A stretch of 64,000 nucleotides of DNA from positions 434,001 through 498,000 of the forward strand of contig NZ_FZPD01000002.1 in assembly GCF_900188325.1 (NCBI RefSeq), written 5' to 3'. The position numbers were made by a program, and so were the translations under genes. The DNA is from Ekhidna lutea. Its GTDB lineage: Bacteria > Bacteroidota > Bacteroidia > Cytophagales > Cyclobacteriaceae. This document shows, in pieces, positions 18,801-25,388 of the stretch (position 1 is its first letter; every line of letters starts with the position of its first letter). The notes below the pieces were generated by a model that saw only the letters and a program-made list of their open reading frames with translations, searched no databases and was not told the DNA's origin.

Positions 18801-20309
18801 ACCTCCTATCACAGGAGTACTCAATGTGGTGTTGGACTGCTTCGATGCTGAATAACCAGTGGTATAAACTGGACTTACTGCCTTAACTCGATAGTAATAC
18901 TTCTTTCCTGGAGACAGGCCTGTTACGGTATGGCTAGTCCCCGATGATATTGTCTTTCCACCATAACCGCTTACATGGTTACTAAAATTTGAACTTGCGG
19001 ACACATAGAGCTTGTAACTGGTTGCTCCTGTCACACCACTCCAGTTTGCTGTAAAACGATCGGTCTTCTTATTTGTTGGACTTCCTATCACAGGAGTACT
19101 CAATGTAGTGTTGGACTGCTTCGATGCTGAATAACCAGTGGTATAAACTGGACTTACTGCCTTAACTCGATAGTAATACTTCTTTCCTGGAGACAGGCCT
19201 GTTACAGCATGACTGGTCCCCGATGATATTGTCTTTCCACCATAACCGCTTAAATGGTTACTAAAATCTGAACTTGCCGATACATAGAGCTTGTAACTGG
19301 TTGCGCCTGTCACACTGCTCCAGTTCGCTGTAAAACGATCGGTCTTTTTATTTGTTGGACTTCCAATAATTGGAGTGCTCAACGTAGTGTTGGATTCCTT
19401 TGATGCTGAATAATTGGTTTCATAGGCAGGACTCACTGCTTTAATACGATAGTAATACTTCTTTCCTGGAGACAGGCCTGTTACGGTGTGACTGGTCCCC
19501 GATGATATTGTCTTTCCACTATAACCGCTTTCATGGCTACTAAAATTTGAACTTGCAGATACAAAGAGTTTGTAGCTTGTTGCCCCTGTCACCTCATTCC
19601 AATTCGTTGTAAAACGATCGGTCTTTTTATTCGTTGGATTTCCAATCACAGGGTAACTCAAAGTAGTATTTGCTGTTATAGTGTTCGAATACAAAGAAGC
19701 TCCGCCATTTGGTTTTTTTGAACGTACACGGTAATAATAATTTCGTCCCGGAGTAAGTCCATTCACAAAATGATTGTTTAGGGTACGTACGCCTGTGCTT
19801 CCAGTCGGATCATTACCTTGAAGCAGTTTACTTTGGTAGCCCGAAACGTAACTTGTAAAACTACTATTATATGCAACATCCAAATAATACCCGGTTGCCC
19901 CACTAACCTGATTCCAGTTTGCCTGAAAATAAGTAGTATTCTTTTGGGTTTCTTGTGTAGCTACTGGAGTATATGAGACAACTGTAACGTAATGGGTATC
20001 CGTGTAATAATTGCCATTGATATAAGCAGTTACATCAACAGAACGAGATCCTGTTGAGGTCCATTTTACAGTAACGGAATTTTTGCTACTTGAAAGGACG
20101 TTTCCACCGTAAGCTGTGTATGATGATGATGTATGATTCCCATTTGACACAGTCACAGAATAAGCATGAGAGGTATTCAGCTCAACGTTGCTTGGACCGT
20201 AAATATTAACTGATGGAGGATCTCCACCAGGTGGTGGAGGTACACTCTGCGCAATTGAAATAAGAAAGGAAATTTTTAAGACAAAAAATAGTGGAATACG
20301 AGAGTACAT
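12855..20309 (-). CDS. Giant RHS polymorphic toxin: FN3 repeats, DUF6443-RHS core, L,D-transpeptidase-like C-terminus
   Basis: A 2484-residue secreted protein. Signal peptide 1-22; Pro/Gly-rich linker; Ig/PKD-like domain (~32-112); FN3-like modules from ~113 to 957, of which residues 219-869 are seven nearly identical 93-residue units; another Ig-like domain (~958-1050); DUF6443-type segment (~1150-1290, FVRTEVPMVPVQTDEELS); RHS repeats; RHS core end near 2220-2266 (DFQARMYDAALGRWYKVDP then NPINRIDPTGMWD). The variable tail 2264-2484 carries RVHGG (His2377) and YGCLRSS (Cys2405), like the His and Cys of YkuD/DUF2778 L,D-transpeptidases, so it may attack peptidoglycan stem peptides. The His-Cys gap (28) is long because of an inserted hydrophilic loop. 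A poly-Glu run and a short amphipathic helix end the protein. A lipoprotein gene follows after 10 bases. Confidence 0.85.
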   Translation of the reverse strand: MYSRIPLFFVLKISFLISIAQSVPPPPGGDPPSVNIYGPSNVELNTSHAYSVTVSNGNHTSSSYTAYGGNVLSSSKNSVTVKWTSTGSRSVDVTAYINGNYYTDTHYVTVVSYTPVATQETQKNTTYFQANWNQVSGATGYYLDVAYNSSFTSYVSGYQSKLLQGNDPTGSTGVRTLNNHFVNGLTPGRNYYYRVRSKKPNGGASLYSNTITANTTLSYPVIGNPTNKKTDRFTTNWNEVTGATSYKLFVSASSNFSSHESGYSGKTISSGTSHTVTGLSPGKKYYYRIKAVSPAYETNYSASKESNTTLSTPIIGSPTNKKTDRFTANWSSVTGATSYKLYVSASSDFSNHLSGYGGKTISSGTSHAVTGLSPGKKYYYRVKAVSPVYTTGYSASKQSNTTLSTPVIGSPTNKKTDRFTANWSGVTGATSYKLYVSASSNFSNHVSGYGGKTISSGTSHTVTGLSPGKKYYYRVKAVSPVYTTGYSASKQSNTTLSTPVIGGPTNKKTDRFTANWSGVTGATSYKLYVSAISDFSSYVSDYDGKTISSGTSHTVTGLSPGKKYYYRVKAVSSAYTTGYSASKQSNTTLTTPIIGNPTNKKTDRFTANWSGVTGATSYKLYVSASSNFSNHVSGYGGKTISSGISHTVTGLSPGKKYYYRVKAVSSAYTTGYSASKQSNTTLSTPVIGGPTNKKTDRFTANWIGVTGATSYKLYVSASSDFSSHESDYDGKTILSGTSHTVTGLSPGKKYYYRVKAASSAYTTGYSASKVSNTTLSTPVIGGPTNKKTDRFTANWNGVTGATSYKLYVSASSNFSNHVSGYGGKTISSGTSHTVTGLSPGKKYYYRVKAVSSVYSTDFSDFKESNTTLSAPEALKESVKRTTNFKANWNAVDGANNYRLQVSTSASFSSLFKDEIVSDISLRIFGITYGTTYYYRVRAISNDNIKSAYSAIITVLPRVLSGTISYDGDVCSGSSPGMIYGTEATGGDGTYEYRWQYYDGTQWKTLATNAQTNYDPTITISSATKFRRRARSGGSYWRSSPELTIQITDPISNVGTLTTSETEDVCPGETVSLYFTKGDSRLDMNTARLVVVRDGQEVNLGALSSSGSNYEASTITHYGDLFKLKGEQLCTGLPIYSNAVTFSYSCNQPPSPGENFVRTEVPMVPVQTDEELSILNATKMSTTYSYFDGLGRNKQSVKLKASPSGKDVIQVVEYDEFGRQSIQHLPFTDVNNGAFHTDAITAQSDFFSTAAKVAHDTRPFSETEFESSPLNRVLSTTPQGQDWHDNNKQVTNNYSFNTEGEVDKWVIIAGTPEKTTTTSTYPANQLNVVEVTAEDGQVTKTYTNGLGQTILKRVKANETPIEWYDTYYVYDDFGNLRFVIPPKLSALTSSPTWKQLRALGFEYRYDGRRRMIKKFVPGAECVNMVYDQWDRLVMTQDGNQRDVSPKEWLYTKYDELNRPIMTGVVTDNRSLGNIQRELDNSEGRFENRIANEVGYSLNNSYPTNAQIADVLTVTFYDDYDFMDADWTDLAFVAESGFDATHNDQVKGQVTGSMTRAIGQEWIRTASYYDDKYRPVQSVSNNHLGGIDRSSNAYDFIGNVVKTFQNHTSSFEAVTVLKEFEYDHANRLLREYNTIDDEARILVAENHYNELGELVEKNIHAPHPTGQPEPVEGFLQSMDYRYNIRGWLTDINNHKLQNDGGITNDDTNDLFGMRLSYNQDQYTANGEVLEKQYGGNIAGVKWSSNNLVDTPTEQAYVYHYDKVNRLTKATYGAFNTDTNFTGQAFYSMNASYDENGNILTLNRKGKLSGNLIDMDLLAYQYEDGNKSNRLYRVEDGGNDAEGYKEIGGVPGELYYYDANGNMIADVNKEIVRIEYNHLNLPIEVEFLDGKLITYEYDAAGIKLRQTVDDGTNTPKVTDYLGLGVYEDQELSFLFTSEGRAIKYANSYGYEYFLKDHLGNTRVAFGDLPEREEYKATMEGERSGYEESYFEFPTNTRVNAENRTPLGNESVALNGVVTDRRVGPAKVLNITAGDKIELEVWAKYTFSSWNNTSVADIANAISGAFGGASTGTGGESASSSLNSALSTPGANGLFADADNGEPRAYLQYMFFNQAHSFRESHSGFIAVGTEAEGAFAKLDRVVEGFTEDGYLFVYIVNESNQDAEVYFDDLRIVQESAATSLVVNSSQDYYPFGLTFNESVRKVITPQNYKFGGKEGQKDWGVGVMDFQARMYDAALGRWYKVDPAAESYFSYSPYNYVRNNPINRIDPTGMWDIHVHVSRNRKKYGYGIAVVTDRNGKEVYRFAVRAEGTAGTDVYKKNSNTPTGVYDIPDDNMWIAGSDGAPGTSGGKKRAAYGPNHRLILNGLAGEIVDTGRDLIRVHGGRQEKYNSETGEWELISDAELKKTYGCLRSSDCDIKTLKEITDELMANDAEEKGGVLIIRNDLESFLASEQEEEEEEETNTFWNGFTNALSQGIDNLQSWLKDQGF
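15293..15326. repeat. Dispersed PEPVEG-type repeat inserted in frame in the RHS gene
   Basis: The bases CCTTCGACAGGCTCAGGCTG (15298-15317) belong to a palindromic element found many times in various bacterial genomes, usually between genes. Here it is read in frame on the minus strand as GQPEPVEGF within the RHS repeats (after NIHAPHPT). The frame is kept on both sides. Confidence 0.7.
17703..19655 (-). repeat. Seven tandem 279-bp repeats coding FN3 modules
   Basis: The stretch is exactly 1953 bp, seven units of 279 bp (93 codons). Each unit starts near PVIGxPTNKKTDRFTANW and ends SASKxSNTTLS. The middle units differ at only a few positions, and the differences are shuffled between units (SGYGG versus SDYDG, PVYTT versus SAYTT). 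This pattern points to recent duplication or gene conversion. The flanking FN3 modules at either side are divergent. Confidence 0.95.
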
Positions 20310-20365
20310 GATGTGTTAACTGGTGGTTTTATCTACTGCGATTCTATAAGCGAGAGTTTTGAGAA

Positions 20366-20644
20366 TTACTTCTTTATGGAGTGTATAATGTATCTCTTTA
20401 CTGCTTCAACTAGAAAAGGTGCTTTGGTATAGGAAGTAAATGCCTGAGTTACCATTTGATCAGTAATCTGATTCTTGGTATTTAAATTCGTTAAATAGAA
20501 TTGCTCTTGTTGACCGGGTTTTATTAAAGAAATCAATTGATCCAAATCGACTTCCAATGGCCGTATTTTATTATGCAAGTATTGAGAATAAGCAAGGCTA
20601 GTACAATGTAGCGCAACTACACAAAAGGTGGTGAGTATCCTCAT
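20366..20644 (-). CDS. Small secreted protein of unknown function upstream of the RHS toxin
   Basis: A 92-residue protein with a signal peptide (MRILTTFCVVALHCTSLAYS, cut near residue 20). The mature ~72 residues are polar with a Lys/Arg-rich helical end (FLVEAVKRYIIHSIKK). I do not recognise it. It is 57 bases upstream of the RHS gene on the same strand and probably opens the operon. It could be a chaperone-like or accessory peptide for the RHS protein; nothing in the sequence proves this. The stretch upstream is a 346-bp AT-rich divergent promoter region. Confidence 0.55.
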   Translation of the reverse strand: MRILTTFCVVALHCTSLAYSQYLHNKIRPLEVDLDQLISLIKPGQQEQFYLTNLNTKNQITDQMVTQAFTSYTKAPFLVEAVKRYIIHSIKK

Positions 20645-20990
20645 GGTGAGTAAGGTTAGGTTCTTAAATATTTACAAGAATACTATTTTTTTTTGATTGA
20701 TTGCAAATAGCTACTTGAGTCAACATTCAATATTAATTAAATTATTTCTTGAGTTTTAAAACGATAAATAATTAGTTGTCAATCATTTAGAGACAGCATG
20801 AAAATTGATAAATTATTATATAAAAAATATTTACTAAAAAACTAAATAGACGGAGTTAAAACGTTTGCGGTTATAACTGAATCCAAAAAGTTTAATACAA
20901 GCTTTCATTTTTTAGACTAATCTAAATTTTTGTTTTGTGTAAACTAATTTATAGTTTTGCTTCATCGTAAGAACAAGTAAATATCAATCT
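20645..20990. other. AT-rich divergent intergenic region
   Basis: This region separates the RHS operon (minus) from the redox operon (plus). It is visibly AT-rich with long A and T runs. Apart from the promoter call at 20929-20959 I see no repeat, RNA gene or reading frame worth reporting. Confidence 0.6.
20929..20959 (+). promoter_or_regulatory. Predicted Bacteroidota sigma-A-type promoter
   Basis: A TTTG box at 20929-20932 is followed after 19 bases by TAGTTTTG (20952-20959), which fits the TAnnTTTG -7 element of this phylum. It would drive the di-haem cytochrome, Rieske and porin genes. Confidence 0.5.
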
Positions 20991-21092
20991 GTGATGATGA
21001 GAATGAATTCCAAGAATGATTTCATTGGTAAAACACTAATAAACGTCTTCTCCCAATCCTCTCCAAAGAGGGATAAGTGGCTGTTTTACGCA

Positions 21093-22301
21093 ATGAACTC
21101 GATTTCTAAAGCTGGAATCAAGCACAGTTTTATGATTTTCTCTTTTCTCTTATTTGTCGGTTGTGAAAGCATCATTCCTCCTGCTCCTGAAGAAAATGAA
21201 CTCCTGGATGGTCCGGTTGAAGGCTTGAATACAGCTGAGCAAGGTCAATTCCTCGCTGGTGATATCGCCTTCAATGATGAGGTGTTTTCCGCTGAAAATG
21301 GATTAGGGCCTTTGTTTGTGGCAACCTCCTGTGGGAGTTGTCACCCCGGGGATGGGAAAGGACATCCGTTTACTACACTTACTCGTTTTGGACAGTCCTT
21401 GCCCAATACACTACCAGACTTATCTGTTGGGGGGCCTCAACTTCAAAACAGGGCTATTCCTGGATACGAACCGGAAAAAATCCCGGAAGGAATGGCGTCC
21501 ATGGATTTTACTCCACCCGCTGTAACCGGATTAGGTTTTTTAGCTGCACTTACCGATGGACAAATATTATCAAATGCCGATCCGAATGATACAAATGGAG
21601 ACGGTATTTCGGGAGTGCCGAATTACATCAACCCGCCCTCTTACTTCATACCTCGTCTGGTCCATCAACCAAATGCCGGGCGATATATTGGGCGATTTGG
21701 AAAAAAGGCAGCTGCGATTGACCTGCTTCAACAAACAGTCTCTGCATACAATCAGGACATGGGTGTAACCTCCACATTCGAACCAATCGATACTTATTCA
21801 GGGCTAAGCACTGACCCAGAAGTTTCTGATCAGACTGTACGGGATGTGGTGTTTTACCTGCAAACATTGAAAGCTCCTATTCCCAGAAATGAAGATGATC
21901 CTTCTGTGATTGCAGGCAAAGCTCTTTTTTCAACAATTGAATGCAGCTCATGCCATATCCCAGAGTTTACCACTCCAAACAATGAAGTTTCCGCCCTATC
22001 CAACAAAACATTTTATCCATACACGGATCTCTTATTGCATGATATGGGTGCAGCCCTGGATGACGGTGTAACAGAAGGTTCTGCAGAAACATTTGAGTGG
22101 CGAACGCCTCCACTTTGGGGACTTGGATTGTCGCCTGATTCTCAGGGTGGTGAATTCTTCCTTATGCATGATGGTAGAGCGAAAAGCATTGAAGAGGCTA
22201 TCCTACTTCATGGTGGGGAAGCCCAAAGCAGCCGGGATCAGTTTATGGCTTTGTCACAGGAAGAGAAAGATGATTTGATTGCTTTTCTTGAATCGCTTTA
22301 A
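21093..22301 (+). CDS. Di-haem c-type oxidoreductase lipoprotein (DHOR / DUF1111 family)
   Basis: A periplasmic di-haem protein related to MauG/bacterial cytochrome c peroxidases. Two haem c sites are present: CGSCH in TSCGSCHPGDGKG, and CSSCH in IECSSCHIPEF about 200 residues later. The C-terminal HDGRAKSIEEAILLHGGEA is typical of the DHOR family. From the ATG at 21093 the signal is MNSISKAGIKHSFMIFSFLL ending at lipobox Cys24. An ATG at 20991 would add 34 residues before the signal, which is unusual, so I prefer the later start; 21132 is a third option. The substrate is unknown; relatives occur in iron- and electron-transfer clusters. The next genes encode a Rieske protein and a porin. Confidence 0.85.
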   Translation: MNSISKAGIKHSFMIFSFLLFVGCESIIPPAPEENELLDGPVEGLNTAEQGQFLAGDIAFNDEVFSAENGLGPLFVATSCGSCHPGDGKGHPFTTLTRFGQSLPNTLPDLSVGGPQLQNRAIPGYEPEKIPEGMASMDFTPPAVTGLGFLAALTDGQILSNADPNDTNGDGISGVPNYINPPSYFIPRLVHQPNAGRYIGRFGKKAAAIDLLQQTVSAYNQDMGVTSTFEPIDTYSGLSTDPEVSDQTVRDVVFYLQTLKAPIPRNEDDPSVIAGKALFSTIECSSCHIPEFTTPNNEVSALSNKTFYPYTDLLLHDMGAALDDGVTEGSAETFEWRTPPLWGLGLSPDSQGGEFFLMHDGRAKSIEEAILLHGGEAQSSRDQFMALSQEEKDDLIAFLESL

Positions 22302-22339
22302 TAGAAAATTCAAATGAATATCTTCCACTACATTTTAAA

Positions 22340-22475
22340 GGAATTTTCACCTTCCCTTTTTTTCTTGATAAAAAAAGGGACAAAAAAATCAAGAAAATTT
22401 GAAAGCTTCTCCACAATACCCAACGCATGGCTCGCCAAATTTTCATTCCGGCCCTCCTGCAAGGAGAGCTTGTAT
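22340..22475. repeat. Palindromic intergenic element
   Basis: TCCCTTTTTTT (22353-22363) pairs with AAAAAAAGGGA (22370-22380) around the loop CTTGAT. A second small hairpin, CTCCT/AGGAG, lies near 22452-22464. Both resemble dispersed repeats seen between genes in Cytophagales genomes. It sits between the di-haem gene and the Rieske gene and may attenuate transcription there. Confidence 0.5.
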
Positions 22476-22519
22476 AGTGTAAGTCACCTTCCATTTATTT
22501 CATTAATTAAAATTGATTT

Positions 22520-22948
22520 ATGAAACGGAATGAGTTTATAAAAACGTGTGGAATAGGTTGCTTAGGTGTAATGGCTGGTAGCCTAATACTTTCAAGCTGC
22601 GCATCAACCAGTAGAATTAAAGCTCCTATCAATGGTTCTTTTCTTGAAATAAGTCCTATGTCTTTTGAAAACGAAGGATCATTTAGGAATTACGTAATTG
22701 TGGAAAATGAGCGTCTGCAATACCCTATCAGTGTGTTCAGGATGGATGAATTCAACTATAAGGCATTATACATGAGATGTACACACCAGGGAACGGAATT
22801 GCAGGTCTTCGGAGATCGGTTGCAATGCCCGGCACATGGCAGTGAATTTACTAATAATGGAACTGTACAAAATGGACCGGCAGATAAAGACCTTCGGTCA
22901 TTTCCGGTAATTGTAGAGAATAACCTGATCAAAATAGATTTATCGTGA
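22520..22948 (+). CDS. Rieske [2Fe-2S] lipoprotein
   Basis: A 142-residue electron carrier. The N-terminus MKRNEFIKTCGIGCLGVMAG followed by SLILSSCAS is an export signal with lipobox Cys27. The Rieske cluster motifs are complete: CTHQG and CPAHGSEF supply two Cys and two His. The domain ends with the usual NGTVQNGPADKDLRSFPV loop. It is the size of stand-alone Rieske proteins and not the cytochrome bc1 subunit, since no cytochrome b gene is nearby. It is 219 bases after the di-haem gene and overlaps the porin gene by 4 bases, so it likely passes electrons to or from the di-haem enzyme. Confidence 0.9.
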   Translation: MKRNEFIKTCGIGCLGVMAGSLILSSCASTSRIKAPINGSFLEISPMSFENEGSFRNYVIVENERLQYPISVFRMDEFNYKALYMRCTHQGTELQVFGDRLQCPAHGSEFTNNGTVQNGPADKDLRSFPVIVENNLIKIDLS

Positions 22949-24216
22949 AGTCAATCATTAAAAACATAAAACACCCCTATAACCGATTCGTCGGACCGTC
23001 CCTTAATGGGATATTTCTTCTAATAGTATTCTCCGCATCAGCTCAGGTGGATAGCACTTTGTTAAAAAGAGCTCCTCAGGATACCACCATTCAAGGTGCA
23101 ATGAATATGGATGCGGTATATAACCGACCATTTCTTCAGGTTGGAAAGCTGCCGGTTTCAGTGGGAGGATATATCGAAGCGGACTATCAATACATTGGTG
23201 AAGATGGGATCACTGAAGGTCACTCCTTTCGAGTGCCTCGAATGACCATTTTTATTGCTTCATCCATTCATTCAAAAATCAAGTTTTTATCAGAAATAGA
23301 ACTCGAAGAAGGCGGTGAGGAAATCGCTATTGAGTTTGCTGCGCTGGACTTCAGCTTTCATCCTTTATTCAACCTGAGAGGTGGAGTGGTTATGAATCCA
23401 ATAGGTGCTTTCAACCAAAACCATGATGGGCCAAAGTGGGAATTCGTCGATCGACCAATCTCGGCAACAGAGATGCTTCCTGCTACCTGGAGTAATGTGG
23501 GTTTTGGACTTTATGGTAAAAATTATAGCGGTGACTGGGCATATGGATATGAAGCCTATTTAACCAACGGATTCAATGATGCCATTATCAACAATGGCGA
23601 AAACCGGACCTTCCTCCCGGCTTCAAAAGCCAATAAAGAGCGTTTTGAAGAAAGTAGCAATGGAGAGCCTCTTCTAACTGGTAAGGTGGCTTTGCGTAAC
23701 AATAATTTCGGTGAAATAGGACTATCCTATATGGGTGGAATCTACAACACGTATCAGGATGATGGCCTTCAACTAGACGATAAAAGACGTCTGGATGTGT
23801 ATGCCATTGACTTTAACTCTACACTCCCATGGACGGACACTTACCTTGTTGGAGAATTTGCCTGGATTAGTATTGATGTACCGGAAACTTTTACTCAACA
23901 ATTTGGAAACAGGCAAAAAGGCGGATTCATTGATATTGTACAACCAGTCCTAAAGGGTAATATTCTTGATTTCGATAGAGCAACCTTGAATGTTGCGTGT
24001 AGATTGGAATATGTGGATTGGAATGTGGGCACATTTAGAGAAACCGGAGGTAACATTACAGACGATATCTGGGCCATTGTTCCGGCTATAAGCTTCAGAC
24101 CATCAGCTCAGACGGTTATACGTCTGAACTATCGCATGATGCAGCAGCAAGATATTTTAGGAAATCCTCCGGCCAAGATCAGTGGAATCCAGTTTGGGAT
24201 TTCGAGCTACTTCTAA
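22945..24216 (+). CDS. OprP/OprO-like outer-membrane porin
   Basis: A 423-residue outer-membrane beta-barrel. It starts with GTG at 22945, sharing GTGA with the Rieske stop. The N-terminal ~35 residues are a signal peptide (NGIFLLIVFSASAQ). The barrel strands have the look of phosphate-selective porins O/P (VGGYIEADYQYIGEDG, FLSEIELEEGGEEIAIEFAA, FRPSAQTVIRLNYRMMQQQ), and the protein ends in an aromatic-rich strand (GIQFGISSYF). It could let a small anion or other solute reach the periplasmic redox proteins. The solute cannot be told from sequence. Its 3' end overlaps the convergent gene by 4 bases. Confidence 0.8.
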   Translation: MKSIIKNIKHPYNRFVGPSLNGIFLLIVFSASAQVDSTLLKRAPQDTTIQGAMNMDAVYNRPFLQVGKLPVSVGGYIEADYQYIGEDGITEGHSFRVPRMTIFIASSIHSKIKFLSEIELEEGGEEIAIEFAALDFSFHPLFNLRGGVVMNPIGAFNQNHDGPKWEFVDRPISATEMLPATWSNVGFGLYGKNYSGDWAYGYEAYLTNGFNDAIINNGENRTFLPASKANKERFEESSNGEPLLTGKVALRNNNFGEIGLSYMGGIYNTYQDDGLQLDDKRRLDVYAIDFNSTLPWTDTYLVGEFAWISIDVPETFTQQFGNRQKGGFIDIVQPVLKGNILDFDRATLNVACRLEYVDWNVGTFRETGGNITDDIWAIVPAISFRPSAQTVIRLNYRMMQQQDILGNPPAKISGIQFGISSYF

Positions 24217-24950
24217 AACCCAAACGAAGCACCAAATCCAACAAACGAATCCGGAGAGATGTCAGACAATCCCCAACCAGCAGAAACATCAAATTGAAGT
24301 CTGTTTTTAGCCAGGAAGATTATCCCTGTATTAAATCTGTGATCAGCATTTCCATCATAAAAAAACCCATATGGTTCGGCAAATAATGTCCATCCATCTG
24401 CCAGCGCATATCCTAAAACAGCGGTATAAAAAGAAGTGGATTGATCTTCAGGGAAGCTCATACCTAGATTGTACCCGAGTGAAAATTTATCTGAAAGCGC
24501 ATTCGCAAAATTGAATCGTATTTCAGGAATCGCTCTGGATGGCTTGAACATATTATCACCATTGGCTAACGTAACCTGACCAATCACACTGATCTCAGGA
24601 ACTGCCCCATTTTCCTCTAATAAATATACTTTCGTACCAAGTGTGAGTGGACTCAATCCGGACTCTGAAGTATCATCTATATTATTCTTGAACCCCACAT
24701 AATTCTGAGTCACACGAAGTTCTACTCCATCAATGACTCCATACCTTAAGTGAAAATTGGCGTATGTGTTGTTGAAAACATCATCCACTAATGTTTCTCT
24801 GAGGAAACCATATTCAAGGATAAAATTACCTTGAGACACAACACTCGTTGCAGCTGACTGAGTAGGCCTGTCAGTAACAATCGGATCAGAATCTTGTGCC
24901 ATTGATACACCAGTACCGAGCACAAAGAGGAGGACAAGTAATTTTTTCAT
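24213..24950 (-). CDS. Outer-membrane beta-barrel protein, MetA-pathway-of-phenol-degradation-like family
   Basis: A 245-residue protein with a clear signal peptide (MKKLLVLLFVLGTGVSMAQ). The mature start DSDPIVTDRPTQSAATSVV and the following strand GNFILEYGFLRETL match the family (PF13557-type) of small outer-membrane barrels, as does the final strand VGFGASFGF. The family name comes from distant aromatic-pathway genes and says little about function here. It is monocistronic and convergent with the redox operon (4-base overlap of stops). The region upstream carries the palindromic repeat at 25007-25089. Confidence 0.75.
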   Translation of the reverse strand: MKKLLVLLFVLGTGVSMAQDSDPIVTDRPTQSAATSVVSQGNFILEYGFLRETLVDDVFNNTYANFHLRYGVIDGVELRVTQNYVGFKNNIDDTSESGLSPLTLGTKVYLLEENGAVPEISVIGQVTLANGDNMFKPSRAIPEIRFNFANALSDKFSLGYNLGMSFPEDQSTSFYTAVLGYALADGWTLFAEPYGFFYDGNADHRFNTGIIFLAKNRLQFDVSAGWGLSDISPDSFVGFGASFGF

Positions 24951-25006
24951 GCAGCTAATTTACGAGTGATTGATTAGAATAAAGTGATGAGTAAACAACT
25001 TCTCTT

Positions 25007-25089
25007 GTCATTTCGAATGAAGTGAGAAATATTTACTAGATAGCTGCTTAATTGATAATTTAAAGATTTCTCCCGTTGGTCGAAATGAC
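25007..25089. repeat. MITE-like imperfect palindrome
   Basis: GTCATTTCGA (25007-25016) pairs with TCGAAATGAC (25080-25089), and GAGAAAT (25024-25030) pairs with ATTTCTC (25066-25072). This is a widely dispersed intergenic element type of Bacteroidota. It would fold into one long hairpin. Confidence 0.75.
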
Positions 25090-25103
25090 ATCTTTTAAAG
25101 AAG

Positions 25104-25307
25104 TTACGACCGCATGATCGCTCTTACAATCATAACGATCACCGCACCTAAAAACATCAAAATGGAAATCTTATTGATCGTGTGCATCGCCTTCAAATTG
25201 AAGCTTTTTGGTCGGCTGGGATCTTTCTTACGGAAGAAATAGGTCAGCACTTCGGTGAAATCGAAATAATTGACTTTTTCTTTTTCAGATTTTTTCTGCT
25301 CTGTCAT
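25104..25307 (-). CDS. Small membrane protein (DUF6728-like)
   Basis: A 67-residue protein. The N-terminal 40 residues are charged (MTEQKKSEKEKVNYFDFTEV then TYFFRKKDPSRPKSFNLK). The C-terminal end has one membrane span (ISILMFLGAVIVMIVRAIM). The pattern FTEVLTYFFRKKDPSRP is, as far as I recall, that of the Bacteroidota family DUF6728, whose function is unknown. It is divergent from the Fur-family gene with 81 bases between starts, so the operator at 25356-25372 might affect it too. Confidence 0.7.
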   Translation of the reverse strand: MTEQKKSEKEKVNYFDFTEVLTYFFRKKDPSRPKSFNLKAMHTINKISILMFLGAVIVMIVRAIMRS

Positions 25308-25355
25308 ATCTATGGATTAAACTTTCAAAGTTAGAAAAGTGTTCACACTTTATAA

Positions 25356-25372
25356 ATGCAAGTGAGTTGCAT
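25356..25372. promoter_or_regulatory. Zur/Fur-type operator upstream of the Fur-family gene
   Basis: ATGCAAGTGAGTTGCAT is a 17-bp inverted repeat with one mismatch (8-1-8). It has the same TGCAA/TTGCA arms as two sites upstream of the lipoprotein gene at 28247. It lies just upstream of a TAnnTTTG box (TATATTTG, 25377-25384), so a bound repressor would block the promoter. Confidence 0.65.
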
Positions 25373-25376
25373 AAAC

Positions 25377-25384
25377 TATATTTG
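25377..25384 (+). promoter_or_regulatory. -7 promoter element (TATATTTG) of the Fur-family operon
   Basis: The box matches TAnnTTTG exactly. Only four bases separate it from the ATG at 25389, which implies a very short leader or a leaderless mRNA. No clear TTTG box is seen at -33, which may reflect overlap with the operator. Confidence 0.5.
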
Positions 25385-25388
25385 CCAA

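Noticed and set aside
17703-19655. CRISPR-like regular spacing
   Set aside because: The 279-bp units are coding FN3 modules in one frame, with no short repeats and unique spacers.
20991-21092. Upstream ATG cluster of the di-haem gene as the true start
   Set aside because: It would put about 57 residues before the lipobox, far longer than usual signal peptides. The possibility is not excluded.
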